The position numbers and the translations under genes were made by a program. This document shows positions 37,097-45,070 of a stretch of DNA of 64,000 nt, piece after piece. Each line of letters begins with the position of its first letter. The first letter of the stretch is position 1. The stretch is from Streptacidiphilus jeojiense (lineage in GTDB: Bacteria; Actinomycetota; Actinomycetes; Streptomycetales; Streptomycetaceae). Location of the stretch: positions 186,001-250,000 of the forward strand of contig NZ_JOEH01000008.1 of assembly GCF_000719095.1 (NCBI RefSeq), given 5' to 3'. Below the pieces are notes generated by a model that saw only the letters and a program-made list of their open reading frames with translations, did not search any database and was not told the origin of the DNA.

Positions 37097-37549
37097 TCAG
37101 GGCCGGGGCCAGACCCGGCCGTCCAGGCGTTCGATGTCCGTGTTGAACCGCTTCAGGAAGGCGGCGAACTCGGCCACGTCAGCGGCTGACCAGCCTTCAA
37201 GGACCTTCTCCAGGCCGCTCACGAGTTCGGTGCGCGCCAGTTCCAGCCGCAGTGCGCCCTCCTCGGTGACCTTGAACTTGCGGGCGATGCCCCCGTCCGC
37301 GTCCGGGATCCGCTCCACCAGGCCGTTGCGCAGCATCGCCGCGGTCTGCCGGTTGAGCGTGGAGGCGTCCAGGCCGAAGGCCTCACTCAGTTGGCCGATG
37401 CTCATCGGGCCCTCCATGTGGAGGCGGCTGAGCAGGATGTAGGCGCTGCGGTCCAGGTTGGCACTGGTGGTCTTGGACCGGTTGCTCATGTGGACGTGCC
37501 GTCCCATCAGCATCGTCTCGTACTCGACCAGGTCCGTGGGCTTTTCCAT
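37097..37549 (-). CDS. MarR-family transcriptional regulator
   Basis: A 150-residue MarR protein with the winged helix at about 55-110 (MSIGQLSEAFGLDASTLNRQTAAMLRNG is the recognition region, shown here in part as GLDASTLNRQ). It is divergent from the MMPL transporter gene, a frequent repressor/efflux pump arrangement. A 14-bp perfect inverted repeat lies 22 bp upstream of its start and is a plausible operator. Confidence 0.9.
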   Translation of the reverse strand: MEKPTDLVEYETMLMGRHVHMSNRSKTTSANLDRSAYILLSRLHMEGPMSIGQLSEAFGLDASTLNRQTAAMLRNGLVERIPDADGGIARKFKVTEEGALRLELARTELVSGLEKVLEGWSAADVAEFAAFLKRFNTDIERLDGRVWPRP

Positions 37550-37570
37550 GGCCGCCAGTATGCATGTCCC

Positions 37571-37603
37571 CGAGGGTCCGCCGAGCCGGTCGGCGGACCC
37601 TCG
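37571..37603. promoter_or_regulatory. Large perfect inverted repeat between marR and mmpL genes
   Basis: CGAGGGTCCGCCGA (37571-37584) and TCGGCGGACCCTCG (37590-37603) form 14-bp arms with a 5-nt centre. Placed just upstream of the MarR start, it may be a MarR operator or a hairpin in the marR leader. Confidence 0.5.
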
Positions 37604-37659
37604 CTGCCGTATGTCGCACTTCCGCACACCTGCGGACGCACCGCATCGACCCGCCGCCG

Positions 37660-37705
37660 TACTGCATTCAAACCACGCCCAACAGTCGGCAGCCGCACGA
37701 CGACG
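37660..37705 (+). promoter_or_regulatory. Shared promoter element upstream of MMPL gene
   Basis: GTACTGC at 37659 is followed by a 17-bp word, GCAGCCGCACGACGACG (37689-37705), which is identical to 43919-43935 upstream of the SGNH hydrolase. Distances to the start codons are 76 and 80 bp. Confidence 0.5.
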
Positions 37706-37764
37706 ACGGGGGTGCTCCCCCGGAAGCCTTGACGGGTATCCGAGAGAGATGTGGAGACCCTGTC

Positions 37765-40089
37765 ATGGCGTCCTTCCTGTACCTACTGGGCCGGCTGGCC
37801 TTCCGCTGGCGCTGGTGCGTCGCACTGCTCTGGGTGGCCGTTCTCGGCGCTGTCGGCGCCGGTGCGGCCCTGGCGCCGGCCGCACCCGACAGCAGCTTCT
37901 CCATGCCCGGAACCGAGTCCCAGAAGGCCTTCGACCTGCTGGCGCAGCGCTACCCGGGAACGACGGCTGACGGTGCGTCGGCCATGGTCGTCTTCGTCGC
38001 CCCGTCCGGGCAGAAGGTCACCGCGAGCGCCAACAAGGCGGCGGTCGAGAAGGCCGTGGCCGAGGTGGCCGGCGGCCCGCAGGTCGCCACCGCGGTGAAC
38101 CCCTTCCAGGCCAAGGCGGTGAGCAAGGACGGCACCACGGCGTACTCGACCGTGTCCTACCAGGCGGTCGCCAAGAACCTCACCGACAGCACCAAGAACA
38201 CCCTGACCGACGCCGCCCAGCAGGCCCGCGATGCCGGGCTGACGGTGGAGATCGGCGGCACCGCACTGGCCACGCAGCCCGCCGCGGGCGGTGCCAGCGA
38301 GGGGATCGGCATCATGGTCGCGGCCGTGGTGCTGCTGGTCACCTTCGGCTCGGTCGCGGCCGCCGGGCTGCCGCTGCTGACCGCGATCGTGAGCGTGGGC
38401 GTCGGCGTCGCCGCGATCACCGCCCTGGGCAGCACGCTGGGTCTGGCCAGCACGACCACCACCCTGGCCATGATGCTGGGCCTGGCCGTCGGCATCGACT
38501 ACGCCGTCCTGATCATCTCCCGCTACCGCGAGGAGCGCGGCAACGGCCACACCCCGCAGGAGGCGACGGCCCGGGCGGTCGGTACCGCCGGATCGTCGGT
38601 GGTCTTCGCCGGGCTGACGGTCGTCATCGGCCTGGCCGGACTGTCGGTGGTCGGTGTGCCGACGCTGACCAAGATGGGCCTGGCCGCCGCCGGTACGGTG
38701 ATCATCGCGGTGCTGGTCGCGCTGACGCTGGTCCCGGCGCTGCTGGGATTCTGGCAGCGTGCGGTCCAGCCGCGCGCCGTTCGCAAGGCCGAGCGCAAGG
38801 CCAAGCGCCGGGGCGTGCCCGCGGCGCACAGCGGAACGAACCCCGCCAAGCAGCGCAACGGCGGCGCCCGCTGGGGCGCGTTCGTGCTGCGCCGGCCGCT
38901 GCCGGTGCTGCTGCTGGCGGTCGTCGGCCTGGGCGTGATCGCCGTGCCGGTGACCCAGCTGCACCTGGGCACCTCCGGGGACGAGGCCAAGCCGACCTCG
39001 ACCACCGAACGCCGCGCCTACGACGACCTGGCCAAGGCCTTCGGGGCCGGCTTCAACGGCCCGCTGACCATCGTCGTCGACGCCAAGGGCGCCGCCGACC
39101 CCAAGGCCGCCGTCACCGGCATCACCCAGAAGATCAGCGCCACCGACGGCGTCGTCTCCGTCTCGGCGGCGCGGTTCAACAAGGCCGGTGACACCGCGGT
39201 CTTCTCCGCCGTCCCGGCCACCGCCCCCAACGACACCAGGACCACCAACCTGGTGCACACCCTGCGCGACGAACGCTCCTCGATCACCACGGGCACCGGC
39301 GCGACCTACCAGGTCACCGGAACCACCGCCATCAACATCGACAGCGCCCAGAAGGTCCAGGGCGCGCTGATCCCCTACCTCGGCATCGTGGTGGGCCTGG
39401 CCTTCCTGCTGCTGATGATCGTCTTCCGGTCCGTACTGGTACCGCTCAAGGCCGCGCTCGGCTTCCTGCTCTCGGTGCTGGCCGCGCTCGGCTCCGTGGT
39501 CGCGGTCTTCCAGTGGGGCTGGCTGGCCGAGCTGCTGGGGGTCCATCAGACCGGGCCGATCATGAGCCTGATGCCGATCTTCATGGTGGGCATCGTCTTC
39601 GGACTGGCCATGGACTACGAGGTCTTCCTGGTCTCCCGGATGCGCGAGGCCTACGTCCACGGCGCACAGCCCAAGGACGCGGTGGTCGCCGGGCTGCGCA
39701 CCAGCACCCGGGTGGTGGTCGCCGCCGCACTGATCATGATCGCGGTGTTCTCGGGCTTCATCGGCGCCGACGAAGCCATGATCAAGATGATCGGGTTCGG
39801 CCTGGCCATCGCCGTCCTGTTCGACGCCTTCGTGGTCCGGCTGGCCATCGTCCCCGCGGCCTTCGCGCTGCTCGGGCAGAAGGCCTGGTGGATCCCGCGC
39901 TGGCTGGACCGGATGCTGCCCAAGGTGGACATCGAGGGCGAGGGCCTGACCCGCCGCGCCGCCGCAGCGGAGCACCGCGACGCCTCCGAGGACGGGAAGG
40001 GCCGTGAGGACGGGGAGGGCTGGGAGGACGGGGAGGGCTGGGAGGACGGGGAGCGCGCGGACCACGGGAGTCCGGCGCGCATCCACTAG
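37765..40089 (+). CDS. MMPL-family RND transporter
   Basis: A 774-residue MmpL-type transporter with two halves, each having one helix, a large extracytoplasmic loop and five further helices. The second half carries the diagnostic GIVFGLAMDYEVFLVSR, mirrored by LGLAVGIDYAVLIISRYR in the first half. Homologs export lipids or small amphipathic compounds. The ATG at 37765 has GGAG 8 nt upstream. The C-terminal tail contains an acidic tandem repeat (EDGEGW). It is divergent from a MarR regulator. Confidence 0.95.
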   Translation: MASFLYLLGRLAFRWRWCVALLWVAVLGAVGAGAALAPAAPDSSFSMPGTESQKAFDLLAQRYPGTTADGASAMVVFVAPSGQKVTASANKAAVEKAVAEVAGGPQVATAVNPFQAKAVSKDGTTAYSTVSYQAVAKNLTDSTKNTLTDAAQQARDAGLTVEIGGTALATQPAAGGASEGIGIMVAAVVLLVTFGSVAAAGLPLLTAIVSVGVGVAAITALGSTLGLASTTTTLAMMLGLAVGIDYAVLIISRYREERGNGHTPQEATARAVGTAGSSVVFAGLTVVIGLAGLSVVGVPTLTKMGLAAAGTVIIAVLVALTLVPALLGFWQRAVQPRAVRKAERKAKRRGVPAAHSGTNPAKQRNGGARWGAFVLRRPLPVLLLAVVGLGVIAVPVTQLHLGTSGDEAKPTSTTERRAYDDLAKAFGAGFNGPLTIVVDAKGAADPKAAVTGITQKISATDGVVSVSAARFNKAGDTAVFSAVPATAPNDTRTTNLVHTLRDERSSITTGTGATYQVTGTTAINIDSAQKVQGALIPYLGIVVGLAFLLLMIVFRSVLVPLKAALGFLLSVLAALGSVVAVFQWGWLAELLGVHQTGPIMSLMPIFMVGIVFGLAMDYEVFLVSRMREAYVHGAQPKDAVVAGLRTSTRVVVAAALIMIAVFSGFIGADEAMIKMIGFGLAIAVLFDAFVVRLAIVPAAFALLGQKAWWIPRWLDRMLPKVDIEGEGLTRRAAAAEHRDASEDGKGREDGEGWEDGEGWEDGERADHGSPARIH
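39988..40053 (+). repeat. 18-bp tandem repeat in the MMPL C-terminus
   Basis: Three and two-thirds copies of an 18-bp unit (GAGGACGGGGAGGGCTGG or a close variant), in frame, encode EDG(E/K)G(W/R) repeats. Length changes by slippage would stay in frame and only alter the cytoplasmic tail. Confidence 0.85.
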
Positions 40090-40134
40090 CAACAACACCG
40101 TCAGGTCCACACCCGTCGCGAGAGGAGAGCCACA

Positions 40135-41001
40135 GTGAATACCCTGATTGCTGTGGCACTGTCACTCGCCTCGGTTGTCGCCTATGCCGCCGCGGCGGCG
40201 GTGCAGCACCGCATCGCCGTCGCGCCGGCCCGCCCCGGACCGTTCTCCCTGCTGACCCGGGGAGCCTGGTGGCTGGCCGTCACCCTGAACGCACTGGGGG
40301 CCGCCGTCCACGTGGCCGCCCTGGTGTACGGCCCGCTGACCCTGGTCGAACCCCTGGGCGCACTGACCCTGGTCGCCGCCCTCCCGCTGGGCGCCCGCAC
40401 CGCCGGTCGGCCGGTCGGCCGCGCCGAGTGGCGGGGTGCCGCCCTCACCGTGGTCGGCTGCGCCGCGCTGCTGCCGGTCACCGCCGGCGCCTCGGTACCG
40501 GGCAGCGGCCCGGACGCAGCCGGTGCAACGGCCGTGGCGGCCGCGGCCTGCTTCTTCGTCCCGGTCGCTCTGGCGCTGCGCAGCGGTCGGCCACGCATGC
40601 TGGGCCTGGCGATCGCCTCAGGGGTCACCTCGGGGACCGCGTCGGCGCTCGCCCAGACCCTGGTGCACGCGGACGACCTGTTCTCCCCCGGATCGATGCT
40701 GACCACCCTGCTCACCCTGGTCCTGGCGGTCGCCGGCCTGCTCCTGGCCCAGGCCGCCTACACGGGCGGCCTGGGCGCTCCGCTCGCCGTGCTCACCCTC
40801 GCCGATCCCGTCGCCGCGGCGGCCATCGGTCTCACCCTCCTCGGCGAACGCCTGCACGGCGGCCCGCTCATCGCGGCCCTTGCCGCCGTCGGCGCCGCAC
40901 TGGCCTCCTACGGGGTCGTCCTGCTCACCCGCGCCGGCACCCGTACCGGGATCACCAATCCGGCCGGGGCCAACGGCCTGGCCGTACTGCGGTCCCCGTA
41001 A
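40135..41001 (+). CDS. DMT-superfamily (EamA/NIPA-like) membrane transporter
   Basis: A 288-residue protein with about nine to ten transmembrane helices in two repeated halves. Motifs such as PLTLVEPLGALTLVAALPLGA and APLAVLTLADPVAAAAIGL are the paired glycine/proline helix ends of DMT proteins, and the size fits actinomycete DMT family transporters annotated as integral membrane proteins. The GTG start has GGAGAG upstream. It starts 45 bp after the MMPL gene and may be co-transcribed. Substrate unknown. Confidence 0.8.
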   Translation: MNTLIAVALSLASVVAYAAAAAVQHRIAVAPARPGPFSLLTRGAWWLAVTLNALGAAVHVAALVYGPLTLVEPLGALTLVAALPLGARTAGRPVGRAEWRGAALTVVGCAALLPVTAGASVPGSGPDAAGATAVAAAACFFVPVALALRSGRPRMLGLAIASGVTSGTASALAQTLVHADDLFSPGSMLTTLLTLVLAVAGLLLAQAAYTGGLGAPLAVLTLADPVAAAAIGLTLLGERLHGGPLIAALAAVGAALASYGVVLLTRAGTRTGITNPAGANGLAVLRSP

Positions 41002-41033
41002 GCGCGCGGCTGCGGCAGCGCCACGTGGTCGGG

Positions 41034-41684
41034 TCACGCGTTCTTGGCCGCCAGCAGTTGCAGCTCCTGGAACTGCCGTTTGTCGGTGGGCTTCGGCCGG
41101 CACAGCACCCGGGCGACCTCGCTCACGCCGACGTCGTACAGCAGCCCCGCCAGGTGGTCGGGCGACCAGCGATAGGCCGTCACCACCGAGTGGTCGAAGG
41201 ACTGGGTGGGGATCGCGGCGTCGTCGGTGGCGTAGCAGCTGATCAACAGGTGGCCGCCGACGGCGAGAACCCGGGCGAGCTCCGCGACCACGGCCGGGAG
41301 GTCCTGCGGCGGGGTGTGGATGATCGAGAACCGCGAGATCACCCCGCCCAGCGCGCCGTCCGCGATGTCGAGCGCTGCCATGGAGCCCACCTCGAACCGC
41401 AGTTCCGGGTTGGCCTCCTGAGCCAGCCCGATCATCGCGGGCGACGCGTCCACACCGAAGGCACGCAGCCCCAACCGCCGCAGATGGGCGGTGACGTGCC
41501 CGGGTCCGCAGCCCAGATCCGCGACTTCGCCGTCACCACTGGCGCGCACCGACTCGGCGAACGCTGCAAGCAGCGCACGCTCCAGCGGCCGGTCGTGCAG
41601 GGTGTCGGTGAACAGCTGTGCGTAACGCCTTGCGACGGCATCGTAGGCGTCACGGGTAGCGGGGAGGGAGTCCAGTTCGACCAT
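41034..41684 (-). CDS. Class I SAM-dependent methyltransferase
   Basis: A 216-residue methyltransferase with SAM motif DLGCGPGH, acidic residue in FGVDASPAM and the post-motif region RFSIIHTPPQD. It resembles Methyltransf_11/25 enzymes of unknown substrate. The start is uncertain: the ATG at 41684 gives a normal N-terminus (DSLPATRDAYDAVARRY), while an upstream GTG at 41765 would add 27 unlikely residues. Convergent with the DMT transporter. Confidence 0.85.
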   Translation of the reverse strand: MVELDSLPATRDAYDAVARRYAQLFTDTLHDRPLERALLAAFAESVRASGDGEVADLGCGPGHVTAHLRRLGLRAFGVDASPAMIGLAQEANPELRFEVGSMAALDIADGALGGVISRFSIIHTPPQDLPAVVAELARVLAVGGHLLISCYATDDAAIPTQSFDHSVVTAYRWSPDHLAGLLYDVGVSEVARVLCRPKPTDKRQFQELQLLAAKNA

Positions 41685-41735
41685 TCCGGGAAATGTAGCG
41701 GGTGCCACTGACACCGCCGGCGCGCCCGGCGAACT

Positions 41736-41754
41736 TGTCCCGAAAATCGGGACA
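41736..41754. promoter_or_regulatory. Palindrome upstream of the methyltransferase gene
   Basis: TGTCCCGA-AAA-TCGGGACA is a perfect inverted repeat with 8-bp arms, 52 bp upstream of the methyltransferase start and 19 bp downstream of the kinase-like gene's stop. It could be a repressor operator or a terminator for the upstream gene. Confidence 0.45.
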
Positions 41755-41772
41755 GGTTCAGACACCCACCTG

Positions 41773-42306
41773 TCAGACGACCGCGGTCTGACCGGATGCC
41801 ATAGCTGCGAGGACCTGGTCCACAGTCTGGGCCACCGTCAACTCGCTGCTGTCCAGCCACAGTCCGCGGCGGGGAGTCTGTTCGCGCAGGACAGCGTCCA
41901 TCGCCTCGACGGTCCACCCGCCCCCGTAGGCGCTCTTCGCCCGCGCCGCCTCCCGCACCGCGACCACCTCCGCCCTCGGCGCGAGCACCACCACGTGCAG
42001 CGGCCGGGTGCGCACCAGACCGAGGAAGACGTCGAGCTTCTCACCCACCGCCACGTCCTGGACCACCACGGTCCACCCCTCCGCCGCGTACAGGTCCGCG
42101 GTGGCGGCGGCGGCCCGGTACCGCAGGGTGAGCTGCCGCCCCGCCTCCTCGCCCGCCCCCGGCCGAGCCACCACGCGCCCGTTCACCACCATCCGACGGA
42201 AGGCGTCCCCACGCAGGTGCACACTGCGCGGCAGCCGCTCCGCCAGCGCCTGCGCGACAGTCGACTTCCCCGAGGCCATCACCCCGGTCACCAGAATCAC
42301 CGTCAT
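41773..42306 (-). CDS. P-loop kinase-like protein (AAA/Zeta/chloramphenicol phosphotransferase-like)
   Basis: A 177-residue P-loop NTPase with Walker A GVMASGKS (8-15) and a lid-like region around HLRGDAFRRM. The fold is that of small-molecule kinases such as chloramphenicol phosphotransferase, gluconate kinase and AAA_33 proteins; the acceptor is unknown. The ATG overlaps the stop of a short frame with AlkB-like sequence (ATGA at 42303-42306). No partner gene indicates a toxin-antitoxin system. Confidence 0.85.
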   Translation of the reverse strand: MTVILVTGVMASGKSTVAQALAERLPRSVHLRGDAFRRMVVNGRVVARPGAGEEAGRQLTLRYRAAAATADLYAAEGWTVVVQDVAVGEKLDVFLGLVRTRPLHVVVLAPRAEVVAVREAARAKSAYGGGWTVEAMDAVLREQTPRRGLWLDSSELTVAQTVDQVLAAMASGQTAVV

Positions 42307-42431
42307 CTCTTCGGCACCCCGTGGCCGAAGAGCCGCGACGACCCGATGCTCAGCGAGACCATCGGCCCGCCACACCGCTCGCCCTGGTCGTGCTGCAACC
42401 CCATGCTCGCCCCCACCCCGAAGAGATCCAC
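42303..42431 (-). pseudogene. Probable remnant of an AlkB-like dioxygenase gene
   Basis: About 42 codons with coding-type GC at third positions read VDLFGVGASMGLQHD, then PMVSLSIGSSRLFGHGVPKR. AlkB proteins have a similar succession (GASMGLHQD, PVVSLSIGD, then SRLAFHGVPR), but here the middle is missing and the iron-ligand HxD is scrambled to QHD. The frame extends to 42521, but the first 30 codons look non-coding. It ends with ATGA shared with the kinase-like gene. Identification rests on motif memory only. Confidence 0.4.
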
Positions 42432-42521
42432 CAGCGCAGCTTCCGCAGCGTACCCCCCAACTGCCCAACCACTTCGGCAGTTCCGCCCCCAATGCAGCGC
42501 CTCGCTTCGCTGCACCGCCAT

Positions 42522-42549
42522 CGGGGGAGGAGCCGAGGCTCCTCCCCCG
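42522..42549. terminator. Terminator hairpin after the DUF4188 gene
   Basis: CGGGGGAGGAGCC (42522-42534) pairs perfectly with GGCTCCTCCCCCG (42537-42549), giving about 12 usable base pairs and a tight loop, 15 bp beyond the DUF4188 stop. Confidence 0.65.
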
Positions 42550-42563
42550 ATCCCCCGTTCCCC

Positions 42564-43082
42564 CTAGCCGGCCTGTTCGGCCGTCTTCGTCGGCCGGTGC
42601 GCGAAGCGGTCCTTCGCGCGCCGGCCGCGCTGCTCCAGTGGGACCTGTCCGTGGGCCGCCGCCAGGCCGAAGGCCGGCATGTCGAAGTAGATCGACTCGT
42701 AGGACCCCTCGGGGACGACGTAGGTCTCGTGCCACAGTCCGACGTGCCCGCGTACCTTGTCCGCGTGTTCCTTGCGGTTGATGATCCCCCAGGCCCGGTG
42801 GTGGAACATGTCCGGCGAGGTCGCGTAGGCGTAGAGCTGCTCCTTGGACTCCCAGTACTGCACCACGTAGTACGTTCGCGGCGAGGCGGTCAGCAGCACC
42901 CGCCCCAGCAGTCCCCGGCCGCTGTCCCGGGCGAGCTCGCTGAGCATGCGCAGCATCGCCAGCATGACCGGCAGCCACTGGTGCACCGCCCAGAAGTGGT
43001 TCACCCGCATCCCGATCAGCAGGACCACCACATCACCCTCGGTGTCCGCGGTCGTGCGACCGCGGGTCGGTTTGGCGAACAC
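42564..43082 (-). CDS. DUF4188 family protein (monooxygenase-like)
   Basis: A 172-residue DUF4188 protein with the family opening GRTTADTEGDVVVLLIGMRVN and the core YYVVQYWESKEQLYAYA, typical of a dimeric alpha/beta-barrel related to antibiotic monooxygenase-type folds. Function is not established. I prefer the GTG at 43082 because AGAGGGGG lies 6 nt upstream; the GTG at 43109 sits inside an operator-like palindrome. It is divergent from a MerR regulator that probably controls it. Confidence 0.85.
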   Translation of the reverse strand: MFAKPTRGRTTADTEGDVVVLLIGMRVNHFWAVHQWLPVMLAMLRMLSELARDSGRGLLGRVLLTASPRTYYVVQYWESKEQLYAYATSPDMFHHRAWGIINRKEHADKVRGHVGLWHETYVVPEGSYESIYFDMPAFGLAAAHGQVPLEQRGRRAKDRFAHRPTKTAEQAG

Positions 43083-43097
43083 GGCGATCCCCCTCTC

Positions 43098-43137
43098 GGA
43101 TAGCGGCACTATCCTCCTGTGCAGTGGTTAGATAGTG
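43098..43137. promoter_or_regulatory. Candidate MerR operators
   Basis: GGATAG-N5-CTATCC (43098-43114) is followed by another half site, GATAGTG (43131-43137), which also pairs with CACTATC at 43107-43113 across 17 bp. The second pairing has the spacing of MerR operators, which lie between -35 and -10. All three half sites are in the 102-bp gap between DUF4188 and merR-type genes. Confidence 0.5.
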
Positions 43138-43184
43138 ACACTTTCCAATGGAAGGCGCAAGAGGCTCCAGGAAGGGCGCGCGAG

Positions 43185-43847
43185 ATGCGGTTGGCGGAGT
43201 TGAGCGAGCGCAGCGGGGTGTCCGCCGCAACGATCAAGTACTACCTGCGGGAAGGGCTGCTGCCGCCGGGCCGGCAGGTCAACGCCAGGACGTCGGAGTA
43301 CGACGAGGAGCACCTGCGCCGGCTGAGGCTGGTACGGGCGATGATCCATATCGGTCGGATCCCGGTGGCGACGGTCCGCGAGGTGCTGGGGCACGTGGAC
43401 GACGACTCCCTGGGCCACACGATCCGGCTCGGCGCCGCCCTGTGGGCGCTGCCGCAGGTGCCGGAACCGGACGGAGGGGAGGAGGACGAGCACCTCCGCG
43501 GCGTCCGAGAGGAGGTGGACTCGGTTCTGGAGCAGCTCGGCTGGACCAACGCCCTGGCGCTGCGCACCATCTCCCCGTCCTACCGCTCGCTGGTGGTGGC
43601 ACTGGCCGCGTTCCGACGGCTCGGCTACGGCGAGGGGGTCGAGCTGCTGACGCAGTACGCCGAGACGATGCACCGGTGGGCGGTCCTGGACCTCGACTTC
43701 ATGGAGACCCACGCGTCGGAGGTGGAGCAGGTCGAGGTCGCGGTGCTGGGAGCCGTCCTGTTCGAACCGGCGTTGCTGGCGCTGCACCGGCTCGCGCAGG
43801 AGGAGGAGACCACACGGCGGTTCGGCTGGGCCGGGGGTGCGTCCTAG
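43185..43847 (+). CDS. MerR-family transcriptional regulator
   Basis: A 220-residue MerR regulator: N-terminal winged helix (residues 1-70) beginning MRLAELSERSGVSAATIKYYLREGL-like (shown in part), then a long helical effector region of about 120 residues without metal-binding cysteines, so an organic ligand is more likely. The ATG at 43185 has GGAAGG upstream. Divergent from the DUF4188 gene. Confidence 0.92.
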   Translation: MRLAELSERSGVSAATIKYYLREGLLPPGRQVNARTSEYDEEHLRRLRLVRAMIHIGRIPVATVREVLGHVDDDSLGHTIRLGAALWALPQVPEPDGGEEDEHLRGVREEVDSVLEQLGWTNALALRTISPSYRSLVVALAAFRRLGYGEGVELLTQYAETMHRWAVLDLDFMETHASEVEQVEVAVLGAVLFEPALLALHRLAQEEETTRRFGWAGGAS

Positions 43848-43891
43848 CCCGGAGGCCGTACTCAGTCCGCCCTGCGCCCGCGGCCCGGCGG

Positions 43892-43935
43892 TACTGCGGT
43901 CTCAGTAGCCGACGGCCAGCAGCCGCACGACGACG
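43892..43935 (+). promoter_or_regulatory. Shared promoter element upstream of SGNH hydrolase
   Basis: TACTG-N6-CAGTA (43892-43907) and the 17-bp word at 43919-43935 (identical to 37689-37705) precede the SGNH start by 107 and 80 bp. The TACTG to GCACGACG distance is 33 nt, against 34 and 35 in the other two promoters. Confidence 0.5.
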
Positions 43936-43998
43936 GCACCGGGCCTGCTCGGACAGCATTCAAAGGTGTCCGAGACAGACTCCGAAAGCAGGTCGCAG

Positions 43999-44919
43999 AT
44001 GAGGAACCACCTGAGGACCGGGGCGGTGGCCGTGCTGGCCTGCGGTGTGCTGGTGGCCGCGGTCGGCCTGACCCAGCACGGCCACGACGGCGGTACTGCC
44101 CCGGTGGGACCCTATGTCGCGCTCGGCGACTCCTACACCGCCGGCCCCGACATCCCGGACCAGAACGGGACGCCGCTGGGCTGCGACCGCTCCAGCCAGA
44201 ACTACCCGGCGCTGGTCGCCGCGGCGTTGAAGCTGCAGCCGGCCCAGATCACCGACCGCTCCTGCAGCGGCGCCACCACCGCGGACCTCAGCGGGCAGCA
44301 GTCCACCGGGGACGGCACCAATCCGGCCCAGTTCTCCGCGCTCACCTCCGACACCCGGCTGGTGACCCTGGGCATCGGCGGCAACGACATCGGGTTCAGC
44401 TCGTTGATCACCCGTTGCGTGGAGACCGGCGTGCTCTACTACGCGATCAGGCTCGGGGTGAACACCGGCGACGACGCCCCCTGCCGCACCCAGTACGTCA
44501 CCGGCGGAACCGACAAGGTGCAGCAGAAGATCGACGCCGCCGCGGCGCGGGTGTCCGCCGCGCTGGACGAGATCAAGAAGCGCTCGCCCAAGGCCCGGGT
44601 GTACGTGGTCGGCTACCCGGCGATCCTTCCGGACGGAGACACCGACTGCTCCCGGGCGATGGGGCTGGCGCCCGGTGACGTCAGCTATCTGCGGGAGAAG
44701 GAGCAGGACCTCAACACCATGCTCCAGCGCGAGGCGAAGGCCGCCGGCGCGGGGTACGTGGACACCTACAAGCCATCGGTGGGGCACGATGCCTGCTCGG
44801 CGGCGTCCAGCCGCTGGATCGAGCCGCTGGTGCCGGCTTCGCCGGCGGCGGCGGTGCATCCCAATGCGGCGGGGGAACGGGGGATGGCTGACGCCGTCCT
44901 GAGCAGTGTTGAGGGGTGA
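43999..44919 (+). CDS. Secreted SGNH/GDSL hydrolase
   Basis: A 306-residue secreted lipase/esterase of the Streptomyces SGNH type. A signal peptide or signal anchor covers residues 1-25. Block I GDSYTAG (43-49) has nucleophile Ser45, block III GIGGND is present, and block V has the catalytic His in AVHPNAAGERG. No Asp stands three residues before that His, as in Ser-His dyad enzymes. Six cysteines (GCD, SCSG, RCVE, PCRT, DCS, ACS) are placed as in three-disulfide Streptomyces lipases. The ATG at 43999 is preferred; a GTG at 43966 would add 11 residues. Confidence 0.92.
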   Translation: MRNHLRTGAVAVLACGVLVAAVGLTQHGHDGGTAPVGPYVALGDSYTAGPDIPDQNGTPLGCDRSSQNYPALVAAALKLQPAQITDRSCSGATTADLSGQQSTGDGTNPAQFSALTSDTRLVTLGIGGNDIGFSSLITRCVETGVLYYAIRLGVNTGDDAPCRTQYVTGGTDKVQQKIDAAAARVSAALDEIKKRSPKARVYVVGYPAILPDGDTDCSRAMGLAPGDVSYLREKEQDLNTMLQREAKAAGAGYVDTYKPSVGHDACSAASSRWIEPLVPASPAAAVHPNAAGERGMADAVLSSVEG

Positions 44920-44993
44920 GTCGTCGGGTGGCTGACGGTTGTTCGGCTGCGGGCCGTAGTTGGCTTGTCGCGCGCGCTGTTAAATCAGCACAG

Positions 44994-45058
44994 CCCCGCG
45001 CCCCTGAGGTGAGTGCAACTGGGCCGGTGAGGGCTAGTTGCGCGTCGGGGGCGCGGGG
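44994..45058. repeat. Streptomyces-type intergenic hairpin repeat, copy 1
   Basis: Outer arms CCCCGCGCCCC (44994-45004) and GGGGCGCGGGG (45048-45058) enclose inner arms GCAACT (45015-45020) and AGTTGC (45036-45041). The same two-level structure and core words occur at 57535-57607. Both copies lie between convergent genes and probably terminate both. Confidence 0.75.
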
Positions 45059-45070
45059 AGGCTTGCTAGA

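Noticed and set aside
39988..40053. Tandem repeat considered as a CRISPR array
   Set aside because: Units are contiguous without spacers and are in frame with the MMPL gene.
42432..42521. N-terminal 30 codons of the short frame before the kinase-like gene
   Set aside because: Weak third-position bias and no similarity; it begins directly after a terminator hairpin, so it is probably not coding.
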